DNA of 64,000 bases from Ricinus communis (taxonomy: Eukaryota > Streptophyta > Magnoliopsida > Malpighiales > Euphorbiaceae): assembly GCF_019578655.1 (NCBI RefSeq), contig NC_063258.1, positions 26,850,802-26,914,801 of the forward strand, read 5' to 3'. Position numbers and translations under genes: made by a program. Shown here one piece after another: positions 26,589-39,206 of the stretch (position 1 is its first letter; every line of letters starts with the position of its first letter). Under the pieces are notes generated by a model. It ran no database searches, was not told the origin of the DNA, and saw only the letters and a list, made by a program, of their open reading frames with translations.

Positions 26589-29500
26589 ATGGAGGCTTTG
26601 AAAACAGGCAATAATGGTCATACAGGCAGTTTAAGAATATGGGGGAATAGTACAAATGAAACTTTCTCCACCTCTTGTCGCAATGAAGATGATGAACAAG
26701 CTCTTAAATGGGCTGCACTGGAGAGACTTCCTACTTATTCACGTCTAAGGAGGGGTTTACTCACTGAAAAAGATGGTCATTCTAAAGAGATTGATATAAA
26801 GAGTTTAGGATTAACACAGAAAAGGAATCTATTAGAGAGACTAGTGAAAAATGTAGAAGAAGATAATGAGAAATTCTTGTTGAAGCTGAAGGATCGCACT
26901 GACAGGTATATGAAATAGGAATATTTTTTTGCTGCATATATATTATGTTCATTCCGTCTTTGATCGTATGCTTGTTTGTATTCTTTTGCTTTAAAGAATT
27001 TGTGTTGATTTTTGTTCTCCTCCTTGTCAAACTCACAAAACAGGGTTGGACTGCATATGCCAACAATTGAGGTTAGGTTTGAGCATTTAAGTGTTGAAGC
27101 AGAAGCATATGTGGGAAGCAAAGCATTACCTACACTATTCAACTTCTTGATTAATTATTTTCAGGTATAGAAAAAGCTAGGATCTTAGGTAATTTACATA
27201 CCATGTGATTGTAATTTTCTTACCATCGATGCTTTATTTTGCCAACAGGGATTCATGAATTATCTTCACATTCTTCCTAGTAGAAAAAAACCATTACGAA
27301 TCCTCAATGATATTAGTGGAATCATCAAGCCCCAAAGGTGAGTAGAAAACAGTATTTAATTTCCGTTCCCTTCCTCATTCAGCTAATATTAATCCAAGTT
27401 CCCAACTTTTTGCAGATTGACATTACTATTAGGCCCCCCAAGTTCAGGCAAGACCACCTTTCTTTTAGCTTTGGCAGGAAAACTCAGTAAAGAACTAAAA
27501 GTAAGAAGAGAGATTTGCAAGGCATACAGTAAGGAAACTTATTGCCTCATGATACGATACTGAATTACTGATACTGCTAAAATTTCAGTTTTCAGGAAGA
27601 GTCACCTATAATGGACATGAAATGGAAGAGTTTGTGCCCCAAAGAACATCAGCTTATGTAAGTCAATATGATCTCCACATTGCAGAAATGACTGTTAGAG
27701 AAACTCTGGCTTTCTCTTCAAGATGTCAAGGGGTTGGCACGCGCTACGGTCTGCAACGTGTTATTTCTATATATACTTCAGTGCAGTTATGATAAAGAGT
27801 ATATAAGCTATAAATAACATCAAATTTTGAAACTGCACAGAGATGTTGGAAGAATTATCAAGAAGGGAAAAAGCAGCAAATATCAAACCTGATCATGATA
27901 TTGATATCTTCATGAAGGTCAGGAAGAAAAGAAACCAATATCAGCTTAATATGTGTGAAATGTTTGTGCATATATATTGTATATCTTCAAGATTGCTTTT
28001 ACATCCAGAACAGTGCTTTTATCAGTTACTATTACACTTTCCACTTTCCATATATATAGGCAGCTGCAGTAGATGGGCAAGAGATCAATGTAGTTGTAGA
28101 CTATATTCTCAAGGTACCAATTGCAGTTCTAACTAAGCCTGTGAGTTTCAGGAGAAAAAGTACTTGTCGAATATATATGTAACTAACATTTCAACATATA
28201 AAACTATGCAGATTTTAGGACTTGAAGCATGTGCAGATACAATGGTGGGTGATGAAATGAGACGAGGCATCTCTGGTGGGGAAAAGAGGCGAGTCACAAT
28301 AGGTAAGAGAACTATTGGCCGTTTTAATAAAAAGTAGACGGTCCATTTCACTCTTTCCCTGAATGTCCTCGAAATCTCAGTATCAACATATATATATGTA
28401 TATATCTCAGCCTTTTCTGGTCCACATAATGCAGGAGAAATGCTGGTTGGACCTGCAAGAGCACTTTTCATGGATGAGATATCAGCTGGTTTGGACAGTA
28501 CAACAACTTTCCAAATTGTGAACTCACTGAGACAATTGATCCACATTCTTAATGGAACTGCACTTATCTCTCTTCTCCAACCAGCACCAGAAACATATGA
28601 ACTTTTTGATGACGTAATTCTTCTTACAGATGGACAAATCGTGTATCAAGGTCCAAGAGGAAATGTGCTCGAGTTCTTCGAACACATGGGTTTCAGATGT
28701 CCTGAGAGGAAAGGAGTTGCTGACTTCTTACAAGAGGCAATGCTTATGAAAATTACCATCTCTCCAATTTGCTTTTTTTAACCAAAACATAATGAACTGG
28801 TTAATGAACTTTTGGTGTTGCAATTTTATAGGTGACATCTAGGAAAGATCAAGAACAGTATTGGGCAAGAAAAAATGAGCCTCGTGGATTTGTTTCTGCT
28901 AAGGAATTTGCTGAAGCATTTCAGTCGTTTCACATTGGACGAAAGCTAGGTGATGAACTTGCTAACCCATTTGACAAGTCCAAGTCACACCCTGCTGCTG
29001 TAGCAGTCGAGAGATATGGTGTCAGCAAGAAGGAACTCCTGAAAGCTTGCGTTTCTAGAGAATTTCTTCTCATGAAGAGGAATTCATTTGCCTACATTTT
29101 CAAAATGGTCCAAGTGAGTTGCATTCTGCTTCTTCTTTCCCTCCTTCCTTTCCGTCCATCTTTTTTCTTTTTTGAAAGACGTCCGTCCATCCTTTTCATT
29201 TTACCCTTTTGTCATAATAGATGTTAAATCAACTCTCACATAGTTAATGTTTAATATATTCATAATTCTATTAATTCATAATGTTCAAGAAATTAGCTTT
29301 AATCCTCATTAAACAAATAAATAATTCTATTATATAATAATTATTAGAAATTATCTAAAAGAAAATTACCAAAATATTTCTATGTTATTTTTGTTTATTA
29401 ATTTAATGCTTATTTGACTAGGAAAAAAACAAGTTATGTGCCATCAAAGGAATAAGTGAAGTGATACTTATATTTTTCTAAAAGAAAGTTCAACCAGAGT

Positions 29501-32500
29501 ATGATTTTATTTTCTGGGCAGTCACTTATTGTATTAAGGATTAAGTACTTATCTTGCTTTCTTATAATAATTTTTTATGTAGTAATACTAATAATATTGA
29601 TTTTAAGTTTATACATGAAGTTTGCTTTGAATTCATTAGTCTCATACTATATTTTTTAAATTTTTTTATTCTATCAATTGTAGGTCTAGTTTTTATCAAA
29701 TTGAAGAACATTAATTCTTTTGATTGTTCTTCTTTCATTTTCAGCTTGTTGTTAGGGCTTTTATAATAACGACAATATTTCTAAGAACAGAGATGCACCA
29801 AAACACATTAGCAGATTGTGGGGTTTATTTCGGGGCCCTTTTCTTTTCAGTCATATCTCTTATGTTAAATGGAGTTTCAGAGCTTTCAATGACTGTCCTT
29901 AAACTTCCTGTCTTCTACAAGCAAAGGGACCATCTCTTTTTTCCTTCTTGGGCATATGCTTTGCCCGCATGGGTTCTCAAGATTCCAATCACATTTATAG
30001 AAGTTTTAATGTGGGTGATTGTGACATATTATGCAATAGGATATGACCGTAACATTCAAAGGTGGGGGGCATCGCTACTCTCGATACTTCTTTTTTCATG
30101 TGCACAATTCAGATTCCAAATTTTCTCAAGCTTTTTGATTGCATTTGCAGGGTTTTCAAGCAATACCTGATACTAATAATGACTAACCAAATGGCATCCT
30201 CGCTATTTCGACTGGCTGCAGCACTAGGGAGAAATTTAATTGTAGCTAACACCATTGGAGTACTATCAATAATTACAGTAATAGCACTGGGAGGCTTTGT
30301 CCTACCACGAGGTGAGTTAGATATGTTTACTAAACATATTCTCATTTCTTCATTATGAAATAATTTGGACTCAGATTGTGAGTTGTGACAAATACATGTG
30401 ACATCAGATGCTCTGAAGAAAGGGTGGATATGGGGTTACTGGTCTTCACCAATGATGTATGCTCAGATTGGTATTTCTGTGAATGAATTCCTTGGAAAGA
30501 ATTGGAATCACGTAAGTTTCATCTTCTGAAATCTAAACAGGCAACATTAATCGACATCAGGATTTGCAGAAAATGACTTAGCAGTCAAATTGTAATTGTT
30601 GCAGTTTCCTCTTAATTCTATAGAGACGTTAGGAGTCACTTTCCTGAAGTCTAGAGCAATTTCCCCTAAATCATATTGGTATTGGATAGCAGTTGGAGCT
30701 TTGACAGGATATACTTTCCTATTCAATTTTCTTTTCACTTTGGCACTAAAATATCTGAATCGTAAGTATCACTATTCACATTCTGAGTCCTGAGATATGG
30801 GGCCAACATTCTGATGATTTAACTCATTGCAGCATTTGGGAAGCCTCATGCAGTACTTTCAGCGGAAGCCCTCTCAGTTCAACATGATGACAGAATAGTA
30901 GATTGCATTGGACTCTCAAGAGACAGAAAGAGCTCTTTGGGTGGGCCACAAGCACTTCTTCCATTGATATTCATTGTTTTGCCATATATGATTAAGCTGA
31001 ATGATAACGGATGGAAAAAAAAAGCAGGAAAAGGGAATGCAAGCAACAGAAATGCCTTGTCCATGTCACGATCTGTGAATGTGGGTAGTTCTAGTGATGC
31101 CAACAAAGGCAGGAGGGTGGGATTGGTTCTCCCATTTCAACCACGTTCCATCTCTTTCGATGAAATTACATACAGTGTGAACATGCCAAAGGTACCTTAG
31201 CTGAACAAACAGTGGATTTTTAGGAATTAGAATCCTTAAGTATATAACATATTTGCAGGAGATGAAAGCTCAGGGTATTACTGAAGAGCGCCTACAAATT
31301 TTGAAGGGTGTCAGTGGTGCTTTCAGACCAGGAATCCTAACAGCTCTTATGGGTGCTAGTGGTGCTGGAAAAACCACTCTCTTGGATGTCTTGGCTGGAA
31401 GAAAAACCGGTGGTTACATTGAGGGAAGCATCACGATATCTGGGCACCCAAAGAAACAAGAAACTTTTGCTCGCATTTCGGGCTACTGTGAGCAAGCTGA
31501 TATCCACTCCCCAAATGTTACGGTTCTCGAATCATTAGTATATTCTGCATGGCTTCGACTACCTACCGAGGTTAAATCTAATGCAAGAAAGGTATATTTT
31601 CACTATTTCTTTTCCTTGTAATACAAAGAGTGATAAAAGTGAAAGCATCCAATATCAAGCGTACACACTATAAGAATTCCAAGTGGCAAATGCCTGATAG
31701 AAATCACAGTACGTAAAGTGCTCTCTCTTATGTTCTGTTCATACAGCAGTTCCGTGACAGGAAGTTTAATTGATATTTTTCAGTTGTTCATCGAGGAAGT
31801 CATGAACCTGGTAGAACTCAAGCACTTGTGGGATTGCCCGGTGTAAACGGTCTTTCAGTTGAGCAGCGAAAGAGACTAACAATTGCAGTTGAGCTTGTAG
31901 CTAACCCATCTATAATTTTCATGGATGAGCCAACCTCTGGCCTTGATGCCAGGGCAGCAGCCATAGTTATGAGAACAGTGAGAAATACAGTGGATACGGG
32001 ACGAACCGTGGTGTGCACAATACATCAGCCAAGCATTGACATATTTGACGCTTTTGATGAGGTTATAGATACTTTCCTTGGTTAAAGTAGCAGGGATCTG
32101 TTATAATTTTCCGCGAAGTAAAAGTTCTAATTAATTTAATACTGCCTTCAGTTACTTTTGCTGAAAAGGGGTGGCGAAGAAATATATGCCGGTCCGATTG
32201 GTCGACATGCCTACCATCTGATCCGATATTTTGAGGTTAGGATCTAATAACTTCATGGTAGAAGAGTTAATCCAATCTTCCCTACGTACTTTGTGCATCT
32301 ATAATATTTAGAAGGCCTATTAGTCAAAAATCCTTATACTGATTTTGATAATGTGAACCAATTCCTTTAGTTTTAGGGATTTTTGCCAAATTATAAAATT
32401 AGTTATAATTTCGATCACTTCGTTGATCAAAATTAAATTTTTATATAGGGGATTAAGGGAGTTCCTGGGATTAAGGATGGCTATAATCCTGCAACTTGGA

Positions 32501-33828
32501 TGTTGGAAGTTACAACAGTAGCACAAGAAGCAACTATTGGGATTAACTTCACTGATATATACAGAAACTCACAACTATATAGGTTAGTTAAAAAATCTAA
32601 GCACCTCTCTAGCATTTATGCAGCTATTGCCATTGCTTATGCTGAAAATTTCAGGAGAAATAAAGCATTGATCGAGGAACTAAGTAGACCTCCATCCGGT
32701 TCAAAAGATCTGTACTTCCCAACTCGATATTCACAACCCTTCTTAACCCAATGTATGGCTTGCCTATGGAAGCATCATCGGTCATATTGGCGAAACCCAC
32801 CATACTCTGCAGTGAGACTCTTATTTACAACACTCGTAGCTTTGATGATGGGAACAATTTTCTGGGACTTGGGCTCCAAAAGGTACAAATGAATTCCATG
32901 TATACTTTCTGATAACAAGCAGCATCTTTCTCTTCTTGCTCTGTAACTCCAATGAAATGTCTCGAGTATTGCAGAAGCAGGCAGCAAGATATTTTAAATG
33001 CAATGGGCTCCATGTATGTTTCTGTTCTTTTCTTAGGATATATGAATACTTCATTGGTACAGCCAATCGTGACAATAGAGAGAACCGTAATCTATAGAGA
33101 AAGAGCTGCTGGATTTTACTCCGCATTACCATATGCCATCGGACAGGTAACTTGATTGCCTTAGTCCCCTTCTACATGATTTCAGAGATATCTACAGCAA
33201 TGTCACCTAGCCTAAAATTTATTCTGCTATGCAGGTTCTGATTGAACTGCCATACGTTTTAGTTCAAACTATAATATATGGAGTGTTAATGTATGCAATG
33301 ATCGGGTTCGAATGGACAGTAAGCAAGTGCTTTTGGTTTCTTTTCTTCATGTACTTCACCTTCTTATACTTCAGCTTCTATGGGATGATGACTGTTGCCT
33401 TTACGCCGAACCATAACATTGCTGCTATAGTTTCCATTTTCTTCTTTACCATTTGGAGTACTTTCTCAGGATTTGTTATTCCTCTGACGGTAACTTGTCG
33501 CTTTACCTTATTTCTCTTTAGTAGTTATGAAGAGAAAGGAACCTGATTAAACTTGCACCTGATATGACAGAAAATCCCAAAATGGTGGAGATGGTACTAC
33601 TGGGCTTGTCCAGTTGCTTGGACATTGTATGGATTGATTGCTTCACAGTATGGAGACATAAAGGAGCCATTAGACACCGGTGAAACTATTGAACATTTCT
33701 TAAAAAACTACTTCGGATTTCGACACGACTTTATTGGAATTATTGCAGTTGCTCTTGTTGGGTTTAATTTACTCTTTGGGTTCATCTTTGCCTTCTCCAT
33801 CAAAGCATTTAACTTCCAGAAAAGATAG
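26589..33828 (+). pseudogene. ABCG/PDR full-size transporter, copy 3 (frameshifted in NBD2)
   Basis: Exons: 26589-26905, 27044-27164, 27249-27337, 27416-27500, 27589-27748, 27841-27917, 28060-28113, 28212-28302, 28435-28736, 28832-29113, 29745-30061, 30151-30311, 30408-30511, 30605-30761, 30833-30940, 31028-31191, 31259-31591, 31784-32061, 32152-32235, 32449-32582, 32655-32882, 32975-33146, 33235-33489, 33571-33828. Every exon from the second onward has the same length as in copy 2 except exon 18, which is 278 instead of 291 nt. The missing 13 bp lie just before 'aagcacttgtggg' and bring TAA into frame at 31844-31846, giving about 994 residues without the NBD2 signature, Walker B or TMD2. All other exons are open. 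Intron 9 starts with GC, not GT. NBD1 carries ISGGEKRR and DEISAGLD instead of ISGGQKKR and DEISTGLD. Intron 10 is enlarged to 631 bp. A half-molecule product is possible, but nonsense-mediated decay is more likely. Confidence 0.88.
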
Positions 33829-36800
33829 TGATTTTCGTTTATATTTCAACCTGTCAGGATTTGTTTTATCTTCTGGAGATAGTTCAGGAATCCTCATTTC
33901 GAAAGAGCAGCATATACCCATAGTGTTGACTAGGTCCTATAGGCCTAGAAAAGGACAAATTACATCCTAAAAGTCGTGATTCCATCTGAAAAGTCATTAG
34001 ATTTTGGATGAATTATAGAATTTTGTAGTAGCAATAGTTTTTCAATATGTTTATGTATTCATTGAATAAAAAAATAAAATTCTAAATAAATTTACATAAA
34101 AAGTTTTTTCTTTAATAAAATTACATATTAAAATATTTTTATATTTATTTGATCTTAATTTTAACAATTTTTTAAAATAAATATATAAAGATATTGAAAA
34201 GTGATTGTAATTATGGCATTCTAAAATTCACCTAGATTTTGACATATTGCAATTTTAAGAATAAAAATTACTAAGAAAAATGACTATCAATGTTCATTTA
34301 AAGTGTGGAGAGAAAGAAAAAATATCTATATGAAACTAACAACTCATCCTATAAATCTGTATACTTTCTCCCGGAAGATCGAAAAAGGAAACTCAAATTG
34401 CATGTTCAAATGTTTTATATAATATTTGCCTTATGTAATCATTTCTTATTTATTCTTAGCTATTTTGCATCTAAATTATTAGATAACATATGAAATAATG
34501 AAAGGATGATTTATAATTTTATAACTGTTCTACATGTTTTGTTCATCCGGCAGTAAGGTAACAGACATTGAGAGTCATTGCAAAAGAAATTTTTTAACAT
34601 CAATTTAAAGTAATTAAATTAAAATCAAAATAAAATATAGATCGATTTCCTATGTATAAGTAGCAAGAGTAGTGATTTCTCTTAAGTTTATTTATTGTCA
34701 TTAGCCAATTACGAGTAAAATCCAATTAATACAAATATAATAATTAATAAATAATGTCATATGTTATTTATAATCAGTTTTATTTATAAATAACATGATA
34801 AATTGAATCTATTTAAAAATTTATCAAAACGATACAAATGAATAGGAGATGTATGAAGCTTTGGCCATGGATGCTTTTTTTACCTTTTAAGAAAAGGCTA
34901 TGCTAATAAGTGAGGAGAGAACTGTCTGAATTTTATTGCTATGACATAATTGAAAAAGAAATTCTTATAAATTAATGGTCGGAAATACAATGTCATAATT
35001 ACGATCTATTCTTTGATAACGATTAAAGCCTATTTCATTTTGCAGTAGAAAAATAATATGAATATAAATTGATGGAAAGAAAAAATCTTGAGAACTAACT
35101 TTTATGAATCTTCCTTCAGAAAAGAAAATAATAGAAGTAAGTCTCTTTCACCAAAAAGAAAAATCATTTTTCATTAATTGATTTAGAGAAAGAAAATAAT
35201 AATAGAAGAAGAAGGGAAAGTCCGAATGGGTGAGTCAAATATGTGCCCACCTAGAATTGACAAAATGGTATGTATTTTGGGGTTTAAATTGCATGAAAAG
35301 TAACTACAAGTCAGTGTCTTAAATTTTGGGGCATTTATTGGGACTAAGTCAAATTGGAGGAAAAAAGAAAATTAAAATAATGTAAAGATGCCACCAAAGT
35401 AAATGGTTGCTTGAATTTTCTGCCTCTGTTTCCACTTTTTGAACCTTCAATTTTTCCAATCTCTCTTTCATTTCTTTTTTTCTGATACATGTTCCTTTTA
35501 TTTTTCTAACAAATCATAAGACCTCATAATCATTTGTGTAACATGTGACTAAAATTAGCCCAAAACATGATTTCCTCTTACCTTTTTTAGAACTATCTTA
35601 TTACACTAGTAAGTAACAAAATCAAAACTATATCCATTATACATTTTTTCCTTTTCCTCTCAAGTCTAGCTAATCTATGTATTTAATTGAAATTCATTTT
35701 AAATGAGTTCTGAATAAAAATATATCTATATTTAATATGTTAAATAATAGTTATGGAGTTTATTTTAAATGATTTGAATATTATGTTAAAATAATTATAT
35801 AATAAAAAAATTATAAAAACAATGAAATTAATACAATTATTAATTTACTAATATCAATTCATTTGAAAATTATATATATGTTCCATTGAATTTAATTGGG
35901 TTCTAATTAATTTCATAAATTGTATAGATAATTTTTTTAAAAAATAAATCTTAAATATATTATAAATTTTATTTCAACAAAATAAAACAGTAAATATGTT
36001 TTCCGAAGTGGGATTTAATAAACTTACTAGGCTGTCGCAGTTGTTTTTGAATTTGACTTTCACATATATGACTTAAAGGATTGTTTTGGCCTCCCTATAC
36101 AAAGAATAACTCTCCAGTCGACATGGAACATTTAAATCATTCTGACTTGCAGGCTTTCATTGGTCCCGTCATCCTCTCCAATCATCCTGCTATAATATTC
36201 AACTGTTATAAACAAAATTTCTGTACTTTTCTTTAATGTTTTCTTTTTCTTTTGTTAACAATGTCAGTACAGTGTTATTCTTTGTATTCTCACTTTTTCT
36301 TTTTCTACAGTTTTTCGAAGTACCCCCACTTTATTTAATATTATGAAATTAACTGTAATTAATCCCTTGACATTTTAGTATAATTTTAATTTGTTAATTA
36401 ATCTACAGTTTAATTAGGTTGACATATTAAATTAAAAATTCAAAAGACAATATAAAGAATTTAAGCTCAGAGAAGAAAGGTTTGAAAGATCCTCCATTGT
36501 CTTAAGTGTTCGGCTGAACATATCATAACTCATTAAGTTTAGATTAAATCTTTGAATAAAAAAGACTCCAATTCCTATATAAGTTTATAATTAATAGACG
36601 ATATGCTAATTTCTCATTTGTTTTCAAATTCATATTCACTATTTTTCATATCAGAACATTAAGACATTACCTGCACTTAATGAAGGACTCTTGGAGCAAT
36701 GGCCACGCGGTCAGAATTGTGGAAAACACATTCAGAATTAACCTAGAAGCTTGTCTTTCCAGGAGTAGCAGGGTAGGTTTGGTGATCTTTGAGCATCTGA

Positions 36801-39127
36801 TATGGACAATACAATACATTTGAGGAGATTCATTAGAGTTTCTGAGTATTGCTTATCTTGTCAATGAACAGTTGTATGATTTTTCTCATTTCCATTATTA
36901 TATATAAAAATAACAATGAAGATAGGCGTCCCTGCTATAGATTGACACCCAATTAGCACCCACGTTATATAAACTCCATGCCTATTGACTTTCTCTCTTT
37001 CTCAAAAATTAATTAGTCAAAACTTGAAGATTATTTGGAATTATTATACACTTGCAATCATGCATGATAAATATTTTCCAAGGAGAAAGAGATTGTTTCT
37101 AATTAAAAAGAACAAGGAAAAGAAGAACAAGAAGGGCTATTGGATTAAATTTAACCACCTGAAAACTTGAGGAAAATGGAACATATTTCATTGGAGATGA
37201 GCCATACCCCTAACATGTACAAGTTTAATCAAATAAAATAATTTTTTTTTTTTTTGAAATAAGTCATATAAAAAGATGAGTGAACACAAGAGCTTTCAAG
37301 AAATCAAAATAAATTTGTAATACAAAACAATAAAAACATAATAACCCAATAAAAGTGGGAATTTATATTATGATTGGTAAAGGTGGGAGGAAATGGTAAT
37401 ATGAGAATTCATTAATAATAACATAGATCTAATTATTTGAATGATTTTTATTCTTTTAACATTAAATGTCCTTTTTTCAAAATTCAACATTTAAGTAGGC
37501 AATCAACTTAGACACTCGGTTATCATTTAAAATAAAGGTCCTCCCCTGTGAATAGTTCACAGACTTTTAGTTGGAAAATTCGTAATTCGCCATTCTTTGA
37601 CAATTGAGAAATGAGACTTTTTGGAATAATTTAGTGCTGTTTCCAAATTTATAAAAAAAAAATAATTTAAATATTAACATATTTAGTCTAAATTAATTTT
37701 ATTTAAAAAAAATAAAAAAAATGAGTTATGCACTTTTAAAAAGAGAGTAGATATAGTAAAAGTTTGCATATTTAACTAAATTATTTAAATTTATATTTAT
37801 GAATATTTTAAATAAAAGTAATAAAAATAAATATTGCTATTTTTAATATTTTTTTTTTTTTATAATGACAATGAAAAAAAGAATGGTAGAGGTAAGAGGC
37901 GGTTATAATGACAAGGATAGATACTTGCTATATCGTTCAATTTAACTTTATGAATTTTTATTTTTCTTCAACAGTGGTAGTGTTAAGACGATGAAAATAA
38001 TAGAGATGAGAGCGGTTATAATATAAATAATAGTAGTAAGAACTATTTTTATTTAATTATATTAATTGTATAAAAATTATAGAATAATTTTAAAATTATT
38101 ATAAGTTTTTTTAGTTATCTTTATTTATCAAAAAATGATGATTTTTACTTTTTTTTTAATAGAATAAATTTAGATTAAGTATATAAAAATTTATGCTAAA
38201 AAATTCATAAATTTAAATAATTGAATTCGAATAATAAAGTAACCAAATTAAACTTTATTTCCGACCTTTTTAGTTCCAAGGACTCAACCGTTAAGTCTAA
38301 TACTAGACCAAAGTTATGTTTTAATAGGGTAATTAAGGCTAAATTGAGATCAAAATATCTACCATCTATATATTTAATATTTGCTTTTCATATTAACTTT
38401 TTTTAGAAGTGGCAGAACAGAATCTGGTCCGAACCTAAGGAACTCGAAAGGAATCCATATGATTCTTTTGTTCTTAGTCTTTCCCATCAATTATGACGGT
38501 ACATCCAGAAAAAGAGAGGGGGAAAAGCTAATAAATTGCAAAGTCAGCTAGCAAACAGTGACAGGGACACATATGTGATGTTGCTTTTAAAGCTATTTAT
38601 ATATTTTTTTCATAAATAAATAAATAAATTTTTATTTAAATTCGATATATATTCTCATTTATACATCGATACATATTCATTAGTTTTAAGTAAGAGAATA
38701 TATATCGATCATCCAATATTAAAGTATAAAACACTCATATATATGTATCATTTTTTCATTGATTATAGTATTATATACACTAGTTCTAATTATTTATATA
38801 TAAAAATTTTAATAAATTATATGATGCGGTAGTTTATAATGATTTTTAATATTTCTGTGTGTTTATTGAATTAAAAATTATAAATTTTTAAATTAAGTTA
38901 CAGCAATAGTTTTTCTTTAATAAATTTATATAAAGTTACAAATTACTCTCTTAAGTAAACTTAACCTAAATTTTATAAATTTTTTTAGATAAATATGTAA
39001 AAATATTGAAAGTTACTGTAACTATTGCGATCCTAAAATTCACGGTAAATTTTATATCTAAAGTTAAGTTATCAAGTTGGAGTCCTTTTCTATTTGTGAA
39101 TAATTCTTTTTTAAAGAAAGCTATTTC
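33829..39127. other. spacer between transporter copies 3 and 4
   Basis: This is AT-rich DNA of over 5 kb. Patches of higher complexity at 35210-35480, 36000-36240 and 36650-36830 contain no domain I recognise. No LTR ends with target duplications were spotted. A TA-rich segment lies at 38580-38830. No gene is called. Confidence 0.5.
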
Positions 39128-39135
39128 TATATAAA
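39128..39135 (+). promoter_or_regulatory. TATA box of transporter copy 4
   Basis: TATATAAA lies 72-79 bp before the ATG at 39207, so the 5' leader would be about 45 nt. The leader holds an A-run of about 22 bases at 39160-39181. Confidence 0.5.
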
Positions 39136-39206
39136 GACCTTGTCTCAATGCAAGAAACGAAAAAAAAAAAAAAAAAAAAAAGCAAAAGCTTGCGGAGGGT
39201 GGTGAA

